Assembly (NCBI GenBank): GCA_003694225.1 | Contig: RFKT01000221.1 | Location: forward strand, 1-6,039 | Source: Candidatus Dadabacteria bacterium | Lineage (GTDB): Bacteria > Bdellovibrionota_C > UBA2361 > J135 | Length of the DNA: 6,039 bases | Direction: 5' to 3' | Shown: positions 1-6,030 of the stretch, one piece after another | Position numbering within the stretch: the stretch's first letter is position 1 | How the letters are laid out: every line of letters begins with the position of its first letter | The notes under the pieces: model-generated | Told to the model about the DNA's origin: nothing | What the model saw: only the letters and a program-made list of their open reading frames with translations | Database searches by the model: none | Made by a program: the position numbers and the translations under genes

Positions 1-16
1 ATCCGGGGAGATCCCC

Positions 17-1582
17 TTAAAAAGATCCTTTTCCATCTGATTTTTGCCCATCTTTTACAAAAATATAAACTCCTCTTACCTCAGACTCCTTCAAATATCC
101 GCCATATTTAAGGTCTTCCCTGTACCTCCTCTCGTATGCCTTAGCGCTCATAACAACAACTCTTACCTTTCTCTCCCTAATCGCGCTTCCTACAGCTTCG
201 TAAGAGATAAGGTGAAATCTTCGCCACCTATCTTTATTTACCTTATGCGCCGATTTAAGGGCAAAGTGGTTCTCTGTGCCGGGATAGGGTTTCGCTTTCT
301 TTGAAGACACTATATACCCCGGCCAAATAGAGATTACCGTTTCGCCCCCTCTTAATACACCATCTACAGCGCGGGAAATTTCCCTTAAGGAAGCCAACGT
401 CTTGTTTTTAGCTTCTTCCCGTCCTCGGATCCCTATAACCCCTTCTCCTGTTTTAGTGTATCTCTCCACATCAGAGATAAGCGAGACGCTGTACTCGTAA
501 CCCAAAACCAACACAATTAAAACCACAGCTATTTTCCCCTTTCCCCTCCATAAATCGCGTAAGATCAGCACAGTGCATATAACAGCAAAGGGCGAGAGCA
601 CCGAGAAATACTGCACATAGCTTGGGACAGGCAGAAAACTTACGATGAGCAAAAACAACATAATTAAAAAGGAGGGATCAATTTCAATCTTTTTTAATCG
701 AGAGTAAAGGAAGTAACCGAAAGAAAGGACAAGTAAAACAGCAAAGTGAATGCCGCAAAACTTCCTTGTGCCGCGAATCCCGAATATTATCTTTGCAATT
801 GTGCCCTTCGACCTCAAAGAATCCCAAAAGCCAATATCAGACCGGATAAGATGGTACCCTAAGTTGCAAAACCAAAAAGACTCCCAATCCTTAAGAGCCA
901 AAACTGTCGCGGGAACAAGCGCCAAAGCATTCCCTAAGACAAACCACCAAAACCCCCTCCTCCCTTTTTTTGTAAATATATACCAGCCAAATAGGGGTAC
1001 AAGCACGCAGAAAAAAAGCCTCGTAGAGACCGAACAGCCGAGTGAAACCCCAGCCAACAAGCTCCAAACCGCTCCCTTTTTGGCCGAGCACATAAGGAGA
1101 TAGGATACAAAAAGAAAAAAAACAGATAAGGGATAGGTCTTTACGGTGACAAACCAAGGAAATACCATAGCTGAAAAGGCAAATAGAAAAGCCCCGAAAA
1201 ATCCGCCTATGAGGCTAGAGGCTGACCTGCATCTGTAAAAGATTAAAAGGCACAACACAGACGATAAAAGCGCAGAAAAAAACCTGCCTTCACCCCATCC
1301 AACGCCAAACGCCTTCATAAACAGGCCGTAAATATAGGGAAGGAGCGGCATCTGGGGATAGAAAAAATCAAGGTATGGGGTTTTCCCCTCAAGGGTAAGC
1401 TTAGATGCCATAAGGTAAAACCCTTCATCTCCTGCTATAAGCCTCCGCTGAGAAAGAAATACAAACCACCAGAGAGAGGCAAGGAGTACCGCTAATCCGC
1501 CCGCCGCTTCTAACCTCTTTGCCCTGTAGCCCTTTGAATCACACAGACCCATAGATGCCAATTCCAGCAAATGTAACGGCAC
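17..1582 (-). CDS. Polytopic membrane glycosyltransferase, GT39/PMT-like (GT-C fold)
   Basis: Probable polyprenyl-phosphate-sugar-dependent glycosyltransferase of the GT-C superfamily, acting in the cytoplasmic membrane with its active site on the outer face. Numbering from the upstream GTG: a first membrane helix at about 27-44 is followed by a loop with the acidic pair D52-E53 in GDEGFY, the usual catalytic-metal position of GT39 proteins, then YLDFFYPQMPLLPYIYG (70-86), matching the family's 'PPL' loop. Hydrophobic segments recur at about 103-116, 124-146, 150-165, 172-204, 212-230, 278-294, 304-318, 328-341 and 350-366. A soluble tail of about 150 residues carries ETVISIWPGY and PYPGTENHF, resembling tails of bacterial GT39-like proteins. 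The start is uncertain: GTG at 1582 overlaps the upstream Memo gene by 44 bases and has no Shine-Dalgarno; ATG at 1552 overlaps by 14 and has a weak GGAA 9 bases upstream, so I prefer ATG 1552. Donor and acceptor cannot be told. Family confidence is good; substrate is unknown. Confidence 0.82.
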   Translation of the reverse strand: MPLHLLELASMGLCDSKGYRAKRLEAAGGLAVLLASLWWFVFLSQRRLIAGDEGFYLMASKLTLEGKTPYLDFFYPQMPLLPYIYGLFMKAFGVGWGEGRFFSALLSSVLCLLIFYRCRSASSLIGGFFGAFLFAFSAMVFPWFVTVKTYPLSVFFLFVSYLLMCSAKKGAVWSLLAGVSLGCSVSTRLFFCVLVPLFGWYIFTKKGRRGFWWFVLGNALALVPATVLALKDWESFWFCNLGYHLIRSDIGFWDSLRSKGTIAKIIFGIRGTRKFCGIHFAVLLVLSFGYFLYSRLKKIEIDPSFLIMLFLLIVSFLPVPSYVQYFSVLSPFAVICTVLILRDLWRGKGKIAVVLIVLVLGYEYSVSLISDVERYTKTGEGVIGIRGREEAKNKTLASLREISRAVDGVLRGGETVISIWPGYIVSSKKAKPYPGTENHFALKSAHKVNKDRWRRFHLISYEAVGSAIRERKVRVVVMSAKAYERRYREDLKYGGYLKESEVRGVYIFVKDGQKSDGKGSF

Positions 1583-2813
1583 AATCAGAGCTGTAATCTA
1601 CTGCCTGCTCATACCTTATTAATTTGCCCCTTCCACTTACTCCGATTGCCTTTAAGAGATCCAACGCAGTGTAGATAGAAGAAAATCCGCACACCCTTCT
1701 GGCGTTATTATCTAATCGGAAATGGCTTAAAACCTCAGCTACCTTGCATGAAAGGATAAGATCTATTAATGCGGAATCTTTCTCTTCCACCTCTCCCAGG
1801 ATCTTATCATTTAGAGAGCCGGTGTCTCCAAAAGATCTGCCTATATGAGCGAGGTCTATCCCCCCTAAGATACACACCTTAGTGCCCGCCTCAATCCTCT
1901 CTTTTAAGACAGATGAAAGGGAAGTAAGAAAAGAAGAGTATTCCTCGCTATCAGAAGGGCTAGCGCCGCTGTCTAAGAAGCGGTGAAAGCTCCCGACAAG
2001 CACAGGCACAATTTTAAAGTTTGCCCCATGCACTGTATCATAGATTCTTTTTAGAAAAGGGAGTTGAAGCTCTATAGAGTGTTCAGCTCTATGCACTATC
2101 TCTTCCTTAAAGGGGCTCTCTCCCCCGCATCTGCTTGCAATATCCTTAACAAATTCCGCGTCTGTCTTAACCAAGCCAAGGGGTGTTTCAAAGTCTTTTG
2201 TGGTAAGGTGAAAAAGGCCTTCGCTATACTGGTGGCACGTTCCGAACACAACAAATAGGTCAAACGGGGGCGCATTCCGAAAGATATCGTATGTCACTCC
2301 ATAGACACCCTTCCCACGCCTATAGTCAATGTGAGGAGAAAACACACAGATAAGACTCTCTGGATCGAAATCATCTCCAGCTTCAGCTTTCTCATCTCCT
2401 TTAACTGAAAGCATCGCATCGATATCTCTCCTCAACACCTCCGGATCCTCGCCGCACATAGGAGCTAATATATGGCTCTTTCTTACCTTTGCCTGTTTGA
2501 ACTCCTCCTCTACCCGCTTTCTCTCCCTCTCAAACCCTTCTGTTTGAAGCATAAAAGAGGAATCAAGTAGGGCTATCAACTGGTGCACCATCTCCTTGGT
2601 AAGGCCTTGATCTTTAAATCTTCCAACAATATCTCCAACTGAGGCATTCCCATCAAAGAGAGCTAAGATAGGGGCAACGATCCCTTTCAGAAAGAGGGGG
2701 CTTTCACTTATGGCTAAAGGATCTCTTAAGATTAATACCTGTTCGCCTTGGATTTCCTGGAAATTTGCCTCAAGAGGCGACCTTAATTTCGGATATTGGT
2801 ATGGATCTTTCAA
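1539..2813 (-). CDS. amrB: AmmeMemoRadiSam system protein B (Memo family) with N-terminal PqqD-like domain
   Basis: Memo-family protein, structurally related to LigB-type non-haem iron dioxygenases, probably cytoplasmic and metal-binding; the bacterial reaction is not firmly established. Residues 1-115 form an extension with LRDPLAISESPLFL and an LFDGNASVGDIVGRF segment, resembling the PqqD-like helical domain fused to many bacterial Memo proteins. The Memo domain runs from about 150 to 423: SPHIDYRRG (H161), GTCHQY (H194), RAEHSIELQLPFL (H245), GIDLAHIG (D320, H323) and RRVCGFSS (C375). From memory, H161, H194 and C375 correspond to human MEMO1 H49, H81 and C244, so the metal site looks intact. 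The start is TTG: no ATG, GTG or other TTG lies in frame between it and the upstream in-frame stop at 2919-2921, and AGGTGA sits 4 bases before it. The gene overlaps the downstream glycosyltransferase, so the two are probably one operon. The radical-SAM and AMMECR1 partners are not in this window. Confidence 0.92.
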   Translation of the reverse strand: MKDPYQYPKLRSPLEANFQEIQGEQVLILRDPLAISESPLFLKGIVAPILALFDGNASVGDIVGRFKDQGLTKEMVHQLIALLDSSFMLQTEGFERERKRVEEEFKQAKVRKSHILAPMCGEDPEVLRRDIDAMLSVKGDEKAEAGDDFDPESLICVFSPHIDYRRGKGVYGVTYDIFRNAPPFDLFVVFGTCHQYSEGLFHLTTKDFETPLGLVKTDAEFVKDIASRCGGESPFKEEIVHRAEHSIELQLPFLKRIYDTVHGANFKIVPVLVGSFHRFLDSGASPSDSEEYSSFLTSLSSVLKERIEAGTKVCILGGIDLAHIGRSFGDTGSLNDKILGEVEEKDSALIDLILSCKVAEVLSHFRLDNNARRVCGFSSIYTALDLLKAIGVSGRGKLIRYEQAVDYSSDCAVTFAGIGIYGSV

Positions 2814-2867
2814 GGCTTCACCTATAAACTTTCTGCATAAGTTATTGATACCTCCAAGTACAACAAA
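2814..2867. promoter_or_regulatory. Divergent intergenic region between Memo gene and membrane-protein gene
   Basis: These 54 bases separate two divergent starts and so should hold, or lie within, promoters in both directions. I see AT-rich patches (TATAAA at 2823-2828, TTATTGATA at 2842-2850) but no convincing -35/-10 pair on either strand. For the plus-strand gene there is no Shine-Dalgarno before the ATG at 2868. The -35 elements may lie inside the neighbouring coding regions. The regulatory role rests on gene orientation, not on recognised motifs. Confidence 0.4.
2818..2823 (-). promoter_or_regulatory. Ribosome binding site of the Memo gene (supports TTG start)
   Basis: AGGTGA on the minus strand, four bases before the TTG at 2813-2811. 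It is the best Shine-Dalgarno match in the window. It supports TTG as the true initiation codon, since the short frame extension upstream of it contains no ATG or GTG. Confidence 0.6.
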
Positions 2868-3491
2868 ATGGGCTACTTTACAACTGCTATAGCTCTTGCC
2901 GCCGGAATAGCGGGGCTTTTAATAGCGCTTTACATAGCGAGGTCCGTTTTGTCCCCAGTAATTTCCCTAAGCAAACTTAATCCTTTTAAGAGAAAAAATA
3001 GAGAGGAGAGCACCCTTCACAATAAAGGCCGTATTCTTAAGGAGGTGGATAAATTTCTTGAAATAGGAGATATCAAGCAGTGCCTAACATTACTTAAGGA
3101 ATCCTTTGTCTTAGAGCATATTAAGTCAACCCCGTACGCAATAGAACTTGCCAGAATGCACAATCTGGCGGCCTTAAGCAGGCTTTCTGAGGTCGCAAGA
3201 AAAGCCGGTATATCTATAAAAAACCTCCCTTATATCGAGGAGTTGCTTGATTCGAGGGGAAAGCTCCTTGTACTTTACTTTGACACCCTTACCCTCAGGG
3301 ATAATATTAGACTTAAGAGAAAGAAGGAAAGGGGCAAGATGGCGTCAATTAAAAGAGACGAATTTGCAAACAAATTAAAGGAGATCAAGGGGGAGATCTT
3401 CTCAAATAAGGAGTTAATAAGGAGGGCGTTAAAGGAAGCCTTCTCTCTTATATCAGACTCTAAGATCGAAACCGGCATTACTTACCACTAA
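2868..3491 (+). CDS. Hypothetical single-pass membrane-anchored protein
   Basis: I do not recognise a family. The 207-residue product has one clear N-terminal membrane helix (about 5-27, rich in Ala, Ile, Leu, Gly), then a basic stretch KLNPFKRKNR (36-45). By the positive-inside rule this places the rest in the cytoplasm. Residues 50-112 look all-helical (DKFLEIGDIKQCLTLLKESF), reminiscent of a tetratricopeptide-like helical pair, but I see no defined repeat. NLPYIEELLDSRGKLLVLYFDTLTLRDN (119-146) is the most motif-like segment. The tail (150-195) is highly charged, rich in Lys, Arg and Glu, and probably helical or coiled-coil. No catalytic motif is visible, so an anchoring, scaffolding or regulatory role is inference. 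The ATG at 2868 puts the helix at the extreme N-terminus, which fits a signal anchor, although no Shine-Dalgarno precedes it. The pseudouridine synthase gene follows 21 bases later on the same strand, so co-transcription is likely. That the gene is real is fairly sure; its function is unknown. Confidence 0.75.
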   Translation: MGYFTTAIALAAGIAGLLIALYIARSVLSPVISLSKLNPFKRKNREESTLHNKGRILKEVDKFLEIGDIKQCLTLLKESFVLEHIKSTPYAIELARMHNLAALSRLSEVARKAGISIKNLPYIEELLDSRGKLLVLYFDTLTLRDNIRLKRKKERGKMASIKRDEFANKLKEIKGEIFSNKELIRRALKEAFSLISDSKIETGITYH

Positions 3492-3499
3492 AACTGATT

Positions 3500-3505
3500 T
3501 AAAAT
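3500..3505 (+). promoter_or_regulatory. Possible -10 element directly upstream of the pseudouridine synthase start
   Basis: TAAAAT (5 of 6 to TATAAT) ends 7 bases before the ATG at 3513, so transcription from it would begin at or next to the start codon and give a leaderless message. No Shine-Dalgarno is present in the 21-base gap. The -35 candidate at 17-base spacing, ATTACT at 3477-3482, is poor. The match may be chance in AT-rich DNA, and read-through from the upstream gene is an alternative. Confidence 0.3.
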
Positions 3506-3512
3506 TCTAGCA

Positions 3513-4253
3513 ATGAACAATAACAAGCGATACGAAGGTCTCGATATCATATACGAAGATGACTATCTTTTAGCTATCAACAAACCCTCCGGCATCCATT
3601 CAGCTATGCTTCCCGGAGAGAAAGGAGGAGAGTCTATCGCTGAGATACTGTGCAACATAGATGACTCCTTTGTGGAGGCATCCAGCAAGGCTGAAGACTG
3701 CGGGCTCGTAAACAGGCTTGACTTTGAGACAAGCGGCATACTGGTTGCCGCCAAAGAAAAGAAGGCGTGGATAGAAACGAGAGCAAATGTTTTAGCAGAA
3801 TCTGTGTATAAGGAATATCTCTGCCTAACAGAGGGGAACTTAAGAGAAGAGATTGAAGTCGACAATTATATCGGCACCCCCGCACGCCGATCAGACAAGG
3901 TAAAGGTATACAAAAGGAAACCTAGAAAGAAAGATCGCGCCCTTCCTGCAAAAACTCTTTTCTCTCCAGTTAGTTACATCTCTAATTGGGGTCTTACACT
4001 GGTAAGGGTGGAGATCAGCACCGGAAGGAGGCACCAGATAAGGGCGCACGCTGCGTTTGCTGGATATCCGCTTGCAGGGGATGACCTTTACGGATCCTCC
4101 GTAGTATTAAGCGAGGTGATTAAAAAACCCGCCCCTAAGTTCTTTCTCCATTCCTACAAAATGAAGTTCCTTCACCCACATACAAAGGAGCTTATAACCT
4201 TAGAGGCTCCAGTGCCGGAACCGTTTAGAGAGATATGTGAAGGCGTAGTTTAA
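3513..4253 (+). CDS. RluA-family RNA pseudouridine synthase
   Basis: Converts specific uridines in rRNA or tRNA to pseudouridine; cytoplasmic. The PseudoU_synth_2 domain starts at about residue 11 with IIYEDDYLLAINKPSGI (motif I). The catalytic motif is LVNRLDFETSGILVA (65-79) with nucleophile Asp70. YKEYLCLTEG (99-108) follows, and near the C-terminus comes STGRRHQIRAHAAFAGYPLAGDDLYG (169-194), the usual RluA-family RRHQIRxH segment. At 246 residues it lacks an N-terminal S4 RNA-binding domain, so it resembles the short single-domain types (RluA, RluE or TruC size) rather than RluC/RluD. The usual His before RLD is Asn here, a tolerated variant I would not expect to abolish activity. The start is secure because the conserved domain begins just after it, yet it has no Shine-Dalgarno. 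The stop lies 9 bases from that of the convergent biotin carboxylase gene. The target site cannot be assigned from sequence. Confidence 0.93.
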   Translation: MNNNKRYEGLDIIYEDDYLLAINKPSGIHSAMLPGEKGGESIAEILCNIDDSFVEASSKAEDCGLVNRLDFETSGILVAAKEKKAWIETRANVLAESVYKEYLCLTEGNLREEIEVDNYIGTPARRSDKVKVYKRKPRKKDRALPAKTLFSPVSYISNWGLTLVRVEISTGRRHQIRAHAAFAGYPLAGDDLYGSSVVLSEVIKKPAPKFFLHSYKMKFLHPHTKELITLEAPVPEPFREICEGVV

Positions 4254-4262
4254 CTGTAAGGT

Positions 4263-5912
4263 TTAGCGGCCTTTCAATTCCTCAGGGCTTACCTTTTCTA
4301 AAACCTCTTCGGCAAGCACACGTAGGGCTGTCTCCAAGCCATTAGATGACCTTTTATACTTATTTGAAACCTCTATAGAGTGTCCCAAAAAAGGAGTCGC
4401 GACAAAGACCCCGTCCGTCCTGTGCTCTACCTCTACAGTGTAATCAACACCAAATGTATGAGAGAAATACTTAAAATACTGAAGCGCCCTGTAACTAAGC
4501 GGCGCTTCCACAAAATTTTCATCTCTCTGTAGTGTGGCTTGCACCCTCTCTATTATCTTTGCAGGCTCTGTAAAGACTCTATCAACATAGCCGTTATCCA
4601 CTCCTCTCTCTCTAAAATCGCTGTTTGTCACCATCCATAGATGAAAGGGTAGGGTTGTTTTTACTCCAGAGACCTTATACCCTCTAAGCACTTGGAGAGA
4701 TTTATCAATTACATCACCTCTCGTTTCTCCGCTTACTATAATCTTACTTATCATTGCATCATAATACGGTGTTATACTGTCTCCCTTGCCAAGTCCCCTC
4801 TCTTCCCTAAATGGAATGTCACTTTCTGAATAAATCTCTTCTATCTTTCCTATAGAAGGCGCAAAGGACAGAGCAGGGTCTTCGGCATATATGCGAAACT
4901 GAATAGAGTGGCCACGGAATGTTATATCTTTTTGAGGGGGTAGCTTCTCTCCCATAGCAACCTTAAGTTGAAGAGCTACAAGGTCCAATCCTGTTATCTC
5001 CTCTGTAACTGTGTGCTCAACCTGAAGCCTTGTATTCATCTCCAAAAAGTAAAATTCATCTTCCTTTACCAAGAACTCAACCGTTCCTGCTCCTAAATAA
5101 TCTACAGATCTTGCCGCCTTAATAGCAGCCTCATGTAGTTCTTGAAGCAAACTATCTGAGAGATGCCATGCGGGAGCCTCTTCTATAAGCTTTTGATGCC
5201 TTCTCTGAACTGAGCACTCTCTAGTTCCAAGGTGTATTACATTGCCGTAGCTGTCACCGAAGACTTGAACCTCAACGTGTCGGGGTTTTTCAATATATTT
5301 TTCTATATAGACATCATCACTTGAAAACGCCTTTTTAGCCTCTGCCCTTGCGCGTTTAATTTCAGATATAAGCTCTTTCTCGGAAAAAACCACTCTCATC
5401 CCCCTACCTCCGCCCCCTGCAGAGGCTTTTATCATAACCGGGTATCCTATCTTTGAGGCTTCACTTATCAGCTCTCTATCAGAAAGCTTTCCCACTGAGC
5501 CAGGTATGCACGGAACCCCCTTTCCTGACACTCTCTCCTTAGCCTCTGTCTTATTCCCCATAGCGGAGATGGCTTCAGGTTGAGGTCCTATAAAGGTAAG
5601 CCCGGCTTCTTTTACCTTCCGGGCAAACTCGCTGTTTTCAGCCAAAAATCCGTAGCCGGGATGCACGCCGTCGCAACCAGACCTTATTGCGGCCTCTATT
5701 ATCTTATCCATATTAAGGTAGGAGTCCTTCGCCTCTGCCTTGCCTATAACCGCCAGATCTTCAGCCTGTTTTGCAAAGAGAAAATCTTTATCAACCTCTG
5801 AGACGGCTGTAACAGTTTGTATCCCCATAGAGGCACAGGTTCTTTGCACCCTTAGGGCTATCTCTCCCCTGTTAGCGATAAGGACCTTTGATATCTTTAC
5901 TTTCTTTGCCAT
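4263..5912 (-). CDS. accC: Biotin carboxylase subunit (AccC/PycA type) with C-terminal extension
   Basis: ATP- and bicarbonate-dependent carboxylation of biotin on a carrier protein, the first half-reaction of acetyl-CoA, acyl-CoA or pyruvate carboxylase; cytoplasmic. The N-terminal biotin carboxylase domain (about 8-115) begins KVLIANRGEIALRV and includes GVHPGYGFLAEN (82-93). The ATP-grasp domain has K121 in MGNKTEAK, the glycine loop KASAGGGGRGM (162-172) with K162, RHVEVQVFGD (H212), C233, K241 in QRRHQKLIEEAPA, E279, and EMNTRLQVEHTVTE (291-304) with E291, N293 and R295. R340 lies in FRIYAEDP, leading into the C-terminal carboxylase domain. By comparison with E. coli AccC, catalytic residues appear intact. 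The enzyme core ends near residue 456, but the protein runs to 549, leaving about 90 extra residues with no biotinyl MKM motif, so it needs a separate carrier protein. The ATG at 5912 directly precedes the conserved start. No carboxyltransferase is in the window, so the acceptor is open and the accC symbol is provisional. Confidence 0.93.
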   Translation of the reverse strand: MAKKVKISKVLIANRGEIALRVQRTCASMGIQTVTAVSEVDKDFLFAKQAEDLAVIGKAEAKDSYLNMDKIIEAAIRSGCDGVHPGYGFLAENSEFARKVKEAGLTFIGPQPEAISAMGNKTEAKERVSGKGVPCIPGSVGKLSDRELISEASKIGYPVMIKASAGGGGRGMRVVFSEKELISEIKRARAEAKKAFSSDDVYIEKYIEKPRHVEVQVFGDSYGNVIHLGTRECSVQRRHQKLIEEAPAWHLSDSLLQELHEAAIKAARSVDYLGAGTVEFLVKEDEFYFLEMNTRLQVEHTVTEEITGLDLVALQLKVAMGEKLPPQKDITFRGHSIQFRIYAEDPALSFAPSIGKIEEIYSESDIPFREERGLGKGDSITPYYDAMISKIIVSGETRGDVIDKSLQVLRGYKVSGVKTTLPFHLWMVTNSDFRERGVDNGYVDRVFTEPAKIIERVQATLQRDENFVEAPLSYRALQYFKYFSHTFGVDYTVEVEHRTDGVFVATPFLGHSIEVSNKYKRSSNGLETALRVLAEEVLEKVSPEELKGR

Positions 5913-5925
5913 CCCACAAAGCTAG

Positions 5926-5954
5926 ACTCTAACTAATTGCTAAAAAAAAGCCAA
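5926..5954 (-). promoter_or_regulatory. Candidate sigma70-type promoter of the biotin carboxylase gene
   Basis: On the minus strand TTGGCT (5954-5949, 4 of 6 to TTGACA) and TAGAGT (5931-5926, 4 of 6 to TATAAT) are separated by exactly 17 bases, with a T8 run overlapping the -35 end and spacer. Transcription would start about 6-7 bases further on, near 5919, leaving a leader of only about seven bases before the ATG. GTGGG abuts the ATG directly and is too close to act as a normal Shine-Dalgarno. The position and spacing are good; the hexamers are only moderate. Confidence 0.4.
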
Positions 5955-5965
5955 CTAAGGGCATC

Positions 5966-5986
5966 TATCTTAAATACTTCAAGATA
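5966..5986. repeat. Short inverted repeat upstream of the biotin carboxylase promoter
   Basis: TATCTT (5966-5971) and AAGATA (5981-5986) form perfect 6-base arms around a 9-base spacer, centred about 22 bases upstream of the candidate -35. It could be an operator half-site pair, but such AT-rich arms arise readily by chance, and no factor is suggested by the neighbours. Confidence 0.2.
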
Positions 5987-6000
5987 CAGCCGGATAAAAA

Positions 6001-6030
6001 TTGTTAGTTTAAAAAGAAATGTGCTAACCT
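6001..6030 (+). promoter_or_regulatory. Possible promoter reading right, out of the window
   Basis: TTGTTA (6001-6006) is followed after 18 bases by TAACCT (6025-6030), with a TG one base before it (6022-6023) that would make an extended -10. The two ends also form a GTTAG/CTAAC inverted repeat (6003-6007 and 6024-6028). It lies in the non-coding stretch between the minus-strand biotin carboxylase gene and whatever follows. The -10 match is weak (3 of 6), and the gene it would serve is outside the window. Confidence 0.25.

Noticed and set aside
5..16. GGGGAGATCCCC inverted repeat just after the glycosyltransferase stop, as a terminator
   Set aside because: The stem is only 4-5 base pairs with a very short loop, and no T-run is visible on the minus strand before the window ends. 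It may equally be part of the next gene's start region.
44..304. 86-codon plus-strand open frame
   Set aside because: It is antisense to the soluble tail of the glycosyltransferase, with no recognisable domain or convincing ribosome binding site.
750..1103. 117-codon plus-strand open frame
   Set aside because: It lies wholly antisense to the glycosyltransferase gene and its translation shows no domain or plausible protein composition. The opposite strand encodes a coherent polytopic membrane protein.
891..1157. 88-codon minus-strand open frame inside the glycosyltransferase gene, considered as a sign of a frameshift
   Set aside because: The main frame is continuous and keeps a regular membrane-helix pattern through this region, so the other frame is a shadow; its hydrophobicity comes from the T-rich codons.
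3563..3885. Two minus-strand open frames opposite the pseudouridine synthase gene
   Set aside because: Both are antisense to a strongly conserved enzyme domain; serine- and leucine-rich translations are typical of antisense frames.
4254..4262. Terminator between the convergent pseudouridine synthase and biotin carboxylase genes
   Set aside because: The gap is only 9 bases. I see no stable hairpin followed by a T-run on either strand here, so termination must occur inside the opposite gene or by another mechanism.
5580..5925. Plus-strand open frames opposite the N-terminus of the biotin carboxylase
   Set aside because: They mirror the highly conserved biotin carboxylase N-terminal domain and have no independent support.
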